The notes: a model not told the origin generated them from the sequence alone. A DNA stretch of 6,120 nucleotides from an uncultured Acetobacteraceae bacterium (GCA_903839965.1 CAIMEK010000242.1:1-6120); one strand, 5' to 3'; shown: positions 1 to 5,392, counted from the stretch's first letter. Program-made: numbers and translations.

Positions 1-71
1 ACCCGCTCGACGGCCATCAGGCGGATGGTCTCCAGCGTGGCATGGTCGAGGCTGCGTCCATCCCGCTTCAT
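1..71 (-). CDS. IS630-family transposase, N-terminal part (runs off the window)
   Basis: Reading the minus strand from the ATG at 71 gives 23 complete codons, beginning MKRDGRSLDHATLETIRLMA and continuing VER. This matches the start of IS630-family transposases, where a short basic stretch followed by 'LDHxTLExIRxxAVxRV' opens the N-terminal helix-turn-helix DNA-binding domain. The DDE catalytic domain would lie beyond the left edge and cannot be seen. An AAGG Shine-Dalgarno-like sequence sits 4 nt before the ATG (plus-strand 76-79). The family call rests on recalled sequence similarity of a short segment; it could also be another helix-turn-helix protein of the same superfamily. Whether the element is intact cannot be judged here. 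Confidence 0.72.
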   Translation of the reverse strand, partial: MKRDGRSLDHATLETIRLMAVER

Positions 72-125
72 GCCACCTTGAATCGTGTCTCAGCAGCAAT
101 GTCAAGAGACGCGTCGCCTTAATTA
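1..125 (-). mobile_element. End of an IS630-type insertion sequence (right boundary approximate)
   Basis: The transposase starts at 71 and reads out of the window, so the element's upstream end must lie just to its right. IS630 elements have a short leader and insert at TA dinucleotides. A TA at 124-125, within TTAATTAC, is one possible junction, and recognisable radical SAM homology begins shortly after it (about 140). The terminal inverted repeat cannot be confirmed because the other end is absent. A TTGACA hexamer on the minus strand (105 down to 100) could be a transposase -35 box, but no good -10 accompanies it. Confidence 0.4.
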
Positions 126-615
126 CCGACTGGTGAGTAAAACAAGTGCCTATAAGTTTTTGCCCGGCGTAGCGGACACAATTGCCATGCTCCGCGGAGC
201 CGTGGAGGTGAGCATCGATGCGGGCACTCGGGATACCTACACGCAGGTTAAGGGCAAGGACGCCTTGGGCCGCGTAATCGATAACATCGCTCGATATCGA
301 GAGCACGGACAGGTGAACCTGAAGTATATCGGCGGGAGCAACAACCTTGGGGACGATGATATTGAAGGCTTCGTGAAACTGACGGCGCGTCTGGCCCCGA
401 ATATTGTAACGGTTACCCCGGAATGGTCGGAATACTGGAAAGGAGATTATGCTGGCGGTTTGACAAGGCAGATCGCCAAGTTGATTCACCTGCTTGGTGA
501 AACGGGGCTGCATGTTGTTCCTGGCAATCAGGCGGAGCGGAAGCAGTTCTTCCCAAATTCCTGGTCGGAGCTCGAATTGGAGTTGACCCGGTTCGTTGGG
601 CGGTTTGCGGCTTAG
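85..615 (+). pseudogene. Radical SAM protein remnant, C-terminal half
   Basis: The open frame (176 codons from a GTG at 85) contains the second half of a radical SAM TIM-barrel. 'VEVSIDAGTRDTY' (residues about 40-52) matches the 'VSIDAGTxETY' strand, followed by 'VKGKDALGRVIDNI' and 'VNLKYI', a typical segment of radical SAM/SPASM-type enzymes. The CxxxCxxC motif that binds the catalytic [4Fe-4S] cluster normally lies in the first third and is absent. A stop at 79-81 closes the frame just upstream, and the IS630 transposase lies immediately to the left. The first 20 or so residues do not look like the family and probably come from the insertion or junction sequence. G+C is about 47-50% in lines 121-180 and 421-480, well below the rest of the window. 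It is most likely an inactive fragment from a horizontally acquired gene. The substrate is unknown. Confidence 0.66.
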
Positions 616-1031
616 CCGCTCTTATTCGGCGACAATGGGGACTGAAGCTGTCTGGGCGAAAGTCGCGTTGATGCGAGGCGATTTTCATCGCGGGTCGAGG
701 ACGGGCGTGTCAGGCGTTGGGACTTGGCAGGGAAGGAAGGGTCGGCCCTCCGATGCAGCTCCATTTCGGGTTTCGTCGGGAGCCGACCGAATTGGCGTGA
801 TAACTCCGCAACCCTTTGAAGCATGACTCCGTCGCCTGATCGGCTTTGCCACTCGTTCGACGCGAAGCCGGCCGCGGCGAGAGCGTCGCCCCATCGCGCC
901 CAAAATACGCCAGTCCATTTCGACCGAGTTATCCTGGTGATCCGGGAAAACGCTTCAACACCCGGTGGTTTGCCGCCATTCTCCGAAGCGAGCCGGCGTA
1001 TCTCGCTCAGTATCCGGCGGCGCAGTTCCAT
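612..1031 (-). pseudogene. Truncated protein with homing-endonuclease-associated (HNH_repeat) repeat
   Basis: The minus-strand frame of 139 aa starts at 1031, 4 nt after the thyX stop. Residues about 7-56 form one full repeat of the homing-endonuclease-associated type: 'ILSEIRRLASENGGKPPG...WARWGDALAAAGF'. A second repeat begins at about residue 70 ('VMLQRVAELSRQFGRLPT') and loses its pattern after 'DPSFP' (residue 101, near nt 730). The last 38 residues are low-complexity R/S/P sequence unlike the family. Full-length relatives are, as I recall, around 250-350 aa and end in a GIY-YIG-like nuclease domain; that part is missing here. The stop overlaps the radical SAM remnant's stop from the opposite strand. 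It is likely a truncated, probably inactive gene, though the DNA-binding repeats could still be made. A purine-rich stretch (GGGAGGGG) precedes the ATG. Confidence 0.62.
616..730. other. Junction sequence without a recognisable gene
   Basis: This stretch lies between the radical SAM remnant and the point where the HNH-repeat homology is lost. Short frames cross it on both strands, but none looks like a protein family. A small GCGGC/GCCGC hairpin at 607-619 straddles the radical SAM stop; it is too weak to call a terminator. It is probably debris from the rearrangement that joined the two gene fragments. Confidence 0.4.
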
Positions 1032-1035
1032 GGCC

Positions 1036-1974
1036 CTACCCCTCCCGCCCCAGCGCCCCCATCATCTCCGCCCATTCGCGCTTCGACAGCCCGCTGCTGG
1101 GCTGCGCCACCTGTTCACCCGTCAGCATCCGCCGCAGCACCGCCAGCATGCCGGCCGAGAAGGTCACCGCCCCCAGCCGGTAGTCGCGGAACGCCGCGCA
1201 GGTCGCCGGCACCCAGGCCTCCACCGTCGCCAGCATCGCCTCGGCATAGACACGGATTTCGTGCTGCGCATGCGTATCCAGCCGCAGCGACAGGAAATGC
1301 AGCAGGTTGTGCAGGTCGATCTTCCAGTACCATTGCGTATAGGTGTTGAGAGTCAGGTTCATCCGCGCCAACTCGCGCGCCAGCCCCTGCCGCGCCGGAT
1401 CGACCGCCGCCCCATCCGCCCCTTCGTTCAACATCTCCACGTAGTGGTGGTGGCAGCGCGCCGCGTCGTCGCGCAGCAGGTCGAGCACTTGCGCCGCCTC
1501 GTCGCCCTGCAGCACGTCGCCGCGGCCCTGCCGGTTCACCACCGACTGCGCCGCCAGGTGCGCGGGCGCCGGGATGTAGAATTCGCGGTCGAGAATGGAA
1601 TAGCGGGCGGAATATTCATTCACGCTCGCCGTGCGATGGCGAATCCACTGCCGCGCCACGAAAATCGGCAGTTTCACATGATACTTGATTTCGCACATCT
1701 CGAACGGCGTGGTGTGGCGGTGGCGCATCAGGTAGCGGATCAGCCCGGCATCCTCGCTGGTGCGCCGGGTGCCGCGCCCATAGGACACCCGCGCGGACTG
1801 CACCACCGCCCCGTCGTCGCCCATGTAGTCGATCACCCGGACAAAACCGTGGTCGAGCACCGGAATGGCGCGGTACAGCATGGCCTCCAGCGCCGGCACG
1901 CTGGCGCGCCGGGTGGGCGAACTCGTCCCCCGCTGGGCCTCGATCTCGGCGCGCTGCTCATCGGTCAGGCTCAT
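1036..1974 (-). CDS. thyX: Flavin-dependent thymidylate synthase ThyX
   Basis: This gene encodes a 312-aa cytoplasmic enzyme that methylates dUMP to dTMP using methylenetetrahydrofolate, with FAD and NADPH supplying reducing power, so it works without a ThyA-type dihydrofolate product. The signature RHRx7S is perfect at residues 112-122 (RHRTASVNEYS), followed by ARYS. 'ARELARMNLTLNTYTQWYWK' (199-218) and 'LRLDTHAQHEIR' (230-241) match the conserved substrate- and flavin-binding C-terminal region. The first 35 or so residues ('MSLTDEQRAEIEAQR') are the usual alphaproteobacterial leader, supporting the start at 1974. An AGAAGGGG Shine-Dalgarno lies about 9 nt upstream. It diverges from ssrA and is followed after 4 nt by the truncated HNH-repeat gene, so the two probably share a transcript. 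Length is slightly above the roughly 220-300 aa common in the family because of the N- and C-terminal extensions. Confidence 0.97.
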   Translation of the reverse strand: MSLTDEQRAEIEAQRGTSSPTRRASVPALEAMLYRAIPVLDHGFVRVIDYMGDDGAVVQSARVSYGRGTRRTSEDAGLIRYLMRHRHTTPFEMCEIKYHVKLPIFVARQWIRHRTASVNEYSARYSILDREFYIPAPAHLAAQSVVNRQGRGDVLQGDEAAQVLDLLRDDAARCHHHYVEMLNEGADGAAVDPARQGLARELARMNLTLNTYTQWYWKIDLHNLLHFLSLRLDTHAQHEIRVYAEAMLATVEAWVPATCAAFRDYRLGAVTFSAGMLAVLRRMLTGEQVAQPSSGLSKREWAEMMGALGREG

Positions 1975-1987
1975 CGGACGTCACCCC

Positions 1988-2016
1988 TTCTCTGCGGCCA
2001 CGCGAGCACCTATATT
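1988..2016 (+). promoter_or_regulatory. Candidate ssrA promoter
   Basis: A TATATT hexamer at 2011-2016 is a good -10 box, about 60 nt upstream of the tmRNA T-arm. Seventeen nt before it is TTCTCT (1988-1993), a weak -35 that keeps only the leading TT. Transcription would start near 2023, a sensible 5' end for the acceptor piece. The same segment carries the thyX Shine-Dalgarno on the opposite strand (about 1984-1991), so both genes are controlled from within about 50 bp. Confidence 0.4.
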
Positions 2017-2102
2017 CGTCCCGCCGGCTTGCCGGCTATGGCGATAAACGATGCGTGGAATAAGCGTTGTGGACCCGGGGGCAGTGCCCGGCGCCTCCAC
2101 CA

Positions 2103-2123
2103 TTTCCCGGGGTCCGGGACCAT
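2103..2123 (+). other. tmRNA intervening segment, removed on maturation
   Basis: The 21 nt between the acceptor CCA (ending 2102) and the first G of the coding piece (2124) should be excised from the precursor. In known alphaproteobacterial tmRNAs this leaves two separate RNAs held by base pairing. It contains a CCCGG/CCGGG self-complementary stretch (2106-2118) that can form a small hairpin. Maturation sites are inferred from the pairing of the acceptor stem, not from any processing motif. Confidence 0.75.
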
Positions 2124-2207
2124 GGGGGCGAAACAGTCTCGACACGCGTGGTAAAGGCTCATCTTTTGCCCGGCATGGTACCGCCGTTATCGGGCCGTAT
2201 GACAAGT

Positions 2208-2243
2208 GCCAACGACAATGAGGCACTCGCTGTCGCCGCATAA
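2208..2243 (+). other. tmRNA proteolysis-tag reading frame (ANDNEALAVAA)
   Basis: The frame has eleven sense codons and a TAA. The resume codon is GCC (Ala) at 2208-2210. With the alanine charged on tmRNA itself, stalled proteins would end A-ANDNEALAVAA. 'AND(N)' at the start and small hydrophobic residues ending in AA are the hallmarks of ssrA tags. The terminal VAA is expected to be read by ClpX and the N-terminal half by the SspB adaptor encoded 129 nt downstream. The tag resembles the Caulobacter tag (ANDNFAEEFAVAA) but is two residues shorter. Confidence 0.93.
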
Positions 2244-2371
2244 GCGATAAGCGCGGTTCGGGGGGCACCGGGCAACAGAAGCCCCCCACTTCGCCCACCC
2301 CATCTTTCCCCTGGCACCTTTCCCCGGCGCGTCCCTTTCGCTAATGGAGAGGACTGACGCACGAGGCAGCC

Positions 2372-2935
2372 ATGGAAGACGATCGCACCGGACAGGGCGG
2401 CCCCCCCGGCCAGAACGGCGACATGCCGCCCGAGAGCCTGCTGCCCTACGACACCTGGACCGAGGTGGCGTTGCGCCAGGTCATGGTGCGCGCCCTGCAG
2501 CATGCGGCCCTGCACGGCCTGCCCGGCGACCATCATTTCTACCTGACCTTCCGCACCAGCCATCCCGGCGTATCCCTGCCGCCGCGGCTGATGGCGCAGT
2601 ACCCGCAGGAAATGACCATCGTGCTGCAGCACCAGTTCTGGGACCTCGGGGTCGACGAGGCGACCGGCCTGATCACCGTGGGCCTGTCGTTCGGCGGCGT
2701 GCCCAGCATGCTGACCATCCCGCTGGCCGCCGTGACCGCCTTCGCCGACCCCTATGTGCGCTATGGGCTGCGCTTCCACGTCGAAACCCCCGCCGAACCG
2801 CTCGCCGCGCCCGAGCCGGACGAGGATGCCAGGCCCGCGACCGCGTCGGACCCCGCCGCGGACGGGCCGCCCGAAGCCCCGCAGGTGGTCAGCCTCGAGG
2901 CGTTTCGCCGACGCACGCCGCCCAAGGAAAGCTGA
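2372..2935 (+). CDS. sspB: SspB-family ClpXP adaptor (alpha type)
   Basis: This 187-aa cytoplasmic adaptor binds ssrA-tagged proteins and tethers them to ClpX for degradation by ClpXP. The globular tag-binding domain (about 25-136) carries strongly conserved family segments: 'GLPGDHHFYLTFRTSHPGV' (49-67), 'YPQEMTIVLQHQFWDL' (77-92), 'LSFGGVPSML' (105-114) and 'FADPYVRYGLRF' (124-135). A proline/alanine/acid-rich linker (about 138-170) follows, then a short conserved tail 'QVVSLEAFRRR' (171-181), which fits the ClpX-docking XB peptide. The start at 2372 has GAGG 5 nt upstream. The first 17 residues are glycine-rich and not family-like, so Met18 (2423) is a possible alternative start, although it has no clear ribosome binding site. 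The gene follows ssrA directly and precedes the fumarase by 1 nt. Confidence 0.92.
   Translation: MEDDRTGQGGPPGQNGDMPPESLLPYDTWTEVALRQVMVRALQHAALHGLPGDHHFYLTFRTSHPGVSLPPRLMAQYPQEMTIVLQHQFWDLGVDEATGLITVGLSFGGVPSMLTIPLAAVTAFADPYVRYGLRFHVETPAEPLAAPEPDEDARPATASDPAADGPPEAPQVVSLEAFRRRTPPKES
2924..2931 (+). promoter_or_regulatory. Fumarase ribosome binding site inside sspB
   Basis: AAGGAAAG lies in the last codons of sspB; its AGGA (2925-2928) is 8 nt before the fumarase ATG. It decides the fumarase start at 2937 against upstream in-frame codons and suggests the two genes are translated from one message. Confidence 0.7.
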
Positions 2936-2936
2936 C

Positions 2937-4583
2937 ATGAACGCCCCCCCGCCCAGGCCCGCCAACTTCCTGTACGCGCCGGTTTTCCCGCTCGGGCCGG
3001 ACAGCACGCCCTGGCGCAAGCTGGCGATCGCCGGCGTTTCCACCGTCACCTGCGACGGCTGCCGCGTGCTGAAAGTGGCCCCCGAGGCGCTCAGCGAACT
3101 GGCCTTCCAGGCGTTCCGCGACGTGTCCCAGTTGTTGCGCCCGGCCCATCTGGCGCAGGTGCGCGCCATACTCGACGACCCCGAGGCTTCGGCGAACGAC
3201 CGTTTCGTGGCGCTCGACCTGCTGAAGAACGCCGCCATCGCCGCCGCCGGCGTGCTGCCGCTGTGCCAGGACACCGGCACCGCCATCGTGTTCGGCAAGA
3301 AGGGCCAGCGCGTGTGGGTCGACGGCGACGAGGAGGAGGCGCTGAGCTGGGGCGTGTACCGCACCTACACCGAGACCAACCTGCGCTATTCGCAGATGGC
3401 GGCGCTGTCGATGTTCGAGGAAGTGAACACCGGCAACAACCTGCCCGTGCAGTTCGACATCTACGCCAGCCCCGGCGAGGCGCATGCCGACGAATTCCAC
3501 CTGATGTTCGTCGCCAAGGGCGGCGGCTCGGCCAACAAGACGTTCCTGTTCCAGGAAACCCGGGCGATCCTGTCGCCCGAAAAGATCATGGCGTTCCTCG
3601 AAGCGAAGATGAAGTCGCTCGGCACCTCGGCCTGCCCGCCGTACCACCTCGCCATCGTCATCGGCGGCACCAGCGCGGAGGCGACGCTGAAGACGGTGAA
3701 GCTCGCCTCGACCAAGTGGCTGGATGCGCTGCCCACCACCGGCAGCAAGGCCGGCAGCGCCTTCCGCGATCTCGAAATGGAAGCAAGGGTGCTTGAGCTG
3801 AGCCGCACGCTGGGCATCGGCGCGCAGTTCGGCGGCAAGTATTTCTGCCAGGACGTGCGGGTGGTGCGCTTGCCCCGCCACGGCGCCAGCCTGCCGGTGG
3901 GCATCGGCGTCTCGTGCAGCGCCGACCGGCAGATCCGCGCGAAGATCACGGCCGACGGCATCTTCCTCGAGCAGTTGGAAACCGATCCGGCGAAATTCCT
4001 GCCCGAGGCCACCGAGGACGTGCTCGACGCCGCGGCGGTGAAGATCGACCTCAACCGGCCGATGGACGAAATCCGCCGCGAATTGTCGCGCTACCCGGTG
4101 AAGACGCGGCTGGCGCTCACCGGCACCATGGTGGTGGCGCGCGACATCGCGCACGCGAAGCTGAAGCAGCGGCTGGACGCCGGCGCCGGGCTGCCGCAGT
4201 ACCTGAAGGACCATCCGGTCTACTATGCCGGCCCCGCCAAGACCCCGCCCGGGTTGCCCACCGGCAGTTTCGGCCCCACCACGGCCGGCCGCATGGACAG
4301 CTACGTGGCCGAGTTCCAGCAGGCCGGCGGCAGTTTCGTGATGGTGGCCAAGGGCAACCGCGGCAAGGCGGTGCGGGACGCCTGCAAGGCGTTCGGCGGG
4401 TTCTACCTGGGCAGCGTCGGCGGCCCGGCCGCCCGGCTGGCGCAGGACTGCATCCGCCGCGTCGAGGTGCTGGAATTCCCCGAACTCGGCATGGAGGCGG
4501 TCTGGCGCATCGAGGTGGAGGATTTCCCCGCCTTCATCATCATCGACGACAAGGGCAACGATTTCTATGAAGGGCTGGGGTAG
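2937..4583 (+). CDS. fumA: Fumarate hydratase, class I (iron-sulfur)
   Basis: This gene encodes a 548-aa single-chain class I fumarase that interconverts fumarate and malate in the citric acid cycle, using an oxygen-sensitive [4Fe-4S] cluster. The N-terminal domain (about 45-330) holds 'LPLCQDTGTA' (107-116), 'SACPPYHLAIVIGGTSAEAT' (231-250) and 'GVSCSADRQ' (324-332). Cys110, Cys233 and Cys327 are the likely cluster ligands; the 94-residue gap between the last two equals that in E. coli FumA and Leishmania fumarase. The C-terminal domain (about 380-548) has 'LTGTMVVARDIAHAK' (394-408), 'FGPTTAGRMDSYV' (445-457) and 'GFYLGSVGGPAA' (488-499). The start at 2937 is supported by AGGA 8 nt upstream and the tight join to sspB; longer upstream frame is sspB read out of phase. 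FumA-, FumB- and FumC-style naming is uncertain; the class is not. Confidence 0.96.
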   Translation: MNAPPPRPANFLYAPVFPLGPDSTPWRKLAIAGVSTVTCDGCRVLKVAPEALSELAFQAFRDVSQLLRPAHLAQVRAILDDPEASANDRFVALDLLKNAAIAAAGVLPLCQDTGTAIVFGKKGQRVWVDGDEEEALSWGVYRTYTETNLRYSQMAALSMFEEVNTGNNLPVQFDIYASPGEAHADEFHLMFVAKGGGSANKTFLFQETRAILSPEKIMAFLEAKMKSLGTSACPPYHLAIVIGGTSAEATLKTVKLASTKWLDALPTTGSKAGSAFRDLEMEARVLELSRTLGIGAQFGGKYFCQDVRVVRLPRHGASLPVGIGVSCSADRQIRAKITADGIFLEQLETDPAKFLPEATEDVLDAAAVKIDLNRPMDEIRRELSRYPVKTRLALTGTMVVARDIAHAKLKQRLDAGAGLPQYLKDHPVYYAGPAKTPPGLPTGSFGPTTAGRMDSYVAEFQQAGGSFVMVAKGNRGKAVRDACKAFGGFYLGSVGGPAARLAQDCIRRVEVLEFPELGMEAVWRIEVEDFPAFIIIDDKGNDFYEGLG

Positions 4584-4588
4584 CCCGC

Positions 4589-4990
4589 ATGCGCTTCGCC
4601 GTGGATCGGCTCGATCATCTGGTGCTGAACGTCAGGGACATCGAGATTGCCGCCGCCTGGTATGTGCGTGTGCTGGGCATGGAAGTGGAAACCTTCGGCC
4701 GCGAGCATCGCACCGCGCTGAAATTCGGCGGCCAGAAGATCAATCTGCGGCCGGTGGACATGGACCCCTATGTCTGGGTTGCCGCGCGGGAGCCGGTGGC
4801 GGGGTCGGACGATCTTTGTTTCGTCAGTCCCGTGTCCATCCCCGACGTCATCGGGCATCTGCAGGATTGCGGCGTGGCGATCGAGGCGGGCCCGGTGGAA
4901 CGCGAGGGTGCGCTGGGTCCCATGATGTCGGTGTATTGCCGCGACCCCGACGGCAACCTGGTCGAGATCGCCAGCTACCTGCGGGGCTGA
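4589..4990 (+). CDS. VOC-family (glyoxalase/bleomycin-resistance fold) protein, STM3117-like
   Basis: This gene encodes a 133-aa single-domain vicinal-oxygen-chelate protein with two βαβββ halves. 'VDRLDHLVLNVRDIEIAAAW' (5-24) begins the first half and 'DDLCFVSPVSIPDVIGHL' (74-91) the second; 'SVYCRDPDGNLVEIASYL' (114-131) is the classic C-terminal motif. His10 and Glu126 are expected metal ligands. In many relatives of the Salmonella STM3117 type the segment 'QKINLH' provides another histidine; here it reads 'QKINLR' (49-54), so Arg54 replaces it. The substrate cannot be told from sequence: members include lyases, dioxygenases and drug-binding proteins. It starts 5 nt after the fumarase stop and is probably co-transcribed with it. 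Confidence 0.87.
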   Translation: MRFAVDRLDHLVLNVRDIEIAAAWYVRVLGMEVETFGREHRTALKFGGQKINLRPVDMDPYVWVAAREPVAGSDDLCFVSPVSIPDVIGHLQDCGVAIEAGPVEREGALGPMMSVYCRDPDGNLVEIASYLRG

Positions 4991-5015
4991 CGTGGACCGC
5001 ATGAGCGAAAGCCAT

Positions 5016-5100
5016 CGTCATGGCCGGGCCTGGCCCGGCTATCCACGACTTGCTTGGGACACCGAAGTCGTGGGTGCCCGGGCCAAGCCCGGGCATGACG
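5016..5100. repeat. Large imperfect palindrome (interspersed-repeat type)
   Basis: Two 36-nt arms, 5016-5051 and 5065-5100, are inverted copies that match at 31 of 36 positions by hand alignment, with a 13-nt loop between. The arms carry CGTCATGSCCGGG at their outer ends and CCACGACTT next to the loop. Sequences of this form (CATGCCCGGGCTTGGCCCGGG... ACGACTT) occur as dispersed palindromes in many alphaproteobacterial genomes, so this is likely one copy of a multi-copy family. In RNA it would form a strong hairpin between the VOC gene and the GIY-YIG gene, without a following T-run. It could thus attenuate or stabilise the transcript rather than terminate it. Confidence 0.88.
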
Positions 5101-5104
5101 AAAG

Positions 5105-5392
5105 GTGAGCGGCGGGTGGATCTACATCATGACCAACCGGCCAAACGGTACACTTTACGTCGGGGTTACCGCCGATCTTCCCCGGCGCATCTGGGAGCAT
5201 CGCGACGGCGTTGCCGAGGGCTTCACCCGGCGCCATGGCCTCAAGCGGCTGGTGTATTCCGAGCGACACGACGACATCCGCGCCGCCCTGCAGCGCGAAA
5301 AGAACATCAAGCACTGGCCGCGCGCCTGGAAAACGCGCCTGATCGTCGCCGATAATCCGGAGTTGAACGACCTGTATGACCACCTCGTCTGA
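5105..5392 (+). CDS. GIY-YIG nuclease family protein (UPF0213-like, stand-alone domain)
   Basis: This gene encodes a 95-aa protein consisting of a single GIY-YIG endonuclease domain. 'WIYIMTN' (5-11) and 'GTLYVGVTADLPRRIWEH' (15-32) correspond to the GIY and YIG strands, with Tyr7, Tyr18, Arg27/Arg28 and His32 as expected active-site residues. 'LQREKNIKHW' (62-71) supplies the metal-binding glutamate, Glu65. Members of this short family are usually called putative endonucleases and their cellular role is unclear. The GTG start at 5105 is forced: a stop lies at 5096-5098 and the next ATG (residue 9) would cut the first motif. The palindrome ends 4 nt before this start, leaving little room for a ribosome site (GAAAG at 5100-5104 at best). 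The 3' end overlaps the next gene by 17 nt. Confidence 0.9.
   Translation: MSGGWIYIMTNRPNGTLYVGVTADLPRRIWEHRDGVAEGFTRRHGLKRLVYSERHDDIRAALQREKNIKHWPRAWKTRLIVADNPELNDLYDHLV

Larger units (their letters stand above)
2024..2300 (+). ncRNA. ssrA: Transfer-messenger RNA (tmRNA), circularly permuted two-piece form
   Basis: tmRNA with SmpB rescues stalled ribosomes and adds a degradation tag to the unfinished protein. The gene is permuted as in alphaproteobacteria: the 3' acceptor part comes first. A T-stem CCGGG (2075-2079), a 7-nt loop GGCAGTG and CCCGG (2087-2091) lead into CGCCTCC (2092-2098) and ACCA (2099-2102). After a 21-nt spacer, GGGGGCG (2124-2130) starts the coding piece and pairs with CGCCTCC as a 7-bp acceptor stem with one G-U. 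The tag frame runs from GCC at 2208 to TAA at 2241-2243 and encodes ANDNEALAVAA. GGGGGGC (2260-2266) pairs with GCCCCCC (2281-2287), with GGGC in its loop able to pair with GCCC at 2293-2296, a typical tmRNA pseudoknot. Outer ends are approximate. Long open frames antisense to this region are not genes. Confidence 0.95.

Noticed and set aside
607..619. Small GCGGC/GCCGC hairpin as a terminator at the radical SAM stop
   Set aside because: It has only 5 bp with a 3-nt loop and a weak T content after it; this is too weak to support.
2061..2102. Ordinary tRNA gene suggested by the T-arm and CCA
   Set aside because: There is no anticodon arm; the matching 5' acceptor strand lies downstream and a tag frame follows, which fits permuted tmRNA instead.
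823..2154. 443-codon plus-strand open frame opposite thyX
   Set aside because: It is antisense to a clear ThyX, is dominated by R/H/P/Q residues and has no family resemblance; it is a shadow of high-GC coding sequence.
1981..2298. 105-codon minus-strand frame over the tmRNA gene
   Set aside because: The region is explained in detail by tmRNA structure on the plus strand and the peptide resembles no protein.
2754..2936. In-frame 61-codon upstream extension of the fumarase
   Set aside because: It overlaps the conserved C-terminal tail of SspB in another frame and reads as R/P-rich noise; the ATG at 2937 has a good ribosome site.
2159..3364. 401-codon minus-strand frame across the tmRNA, sspB and the fumarase start
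   Set aside because: It is antisense to three well-supported genes, with low-complexity G/A/R-rich sequence in its middle.
2889..4214. 441-codon minus-strand frame inside the fumarase gene
   Set aside because: It is the antisense shadow of the class I fumarase, with repetitive H/R/G/A composition.
5016..5100. Rho-independent terminator after the VOC gene
   Set aside because: The hairpin is far longer than a terminator and is followed by ACGAAAGG, not a T-run; it fits a dispersed palindromic repeat better.
5020..5355. 111-codon plus-strand frame beginning in the palindrome
   Set aside because: Its first part is the repeat read as protein and the rest is the GIY-YIG gene out of frame.
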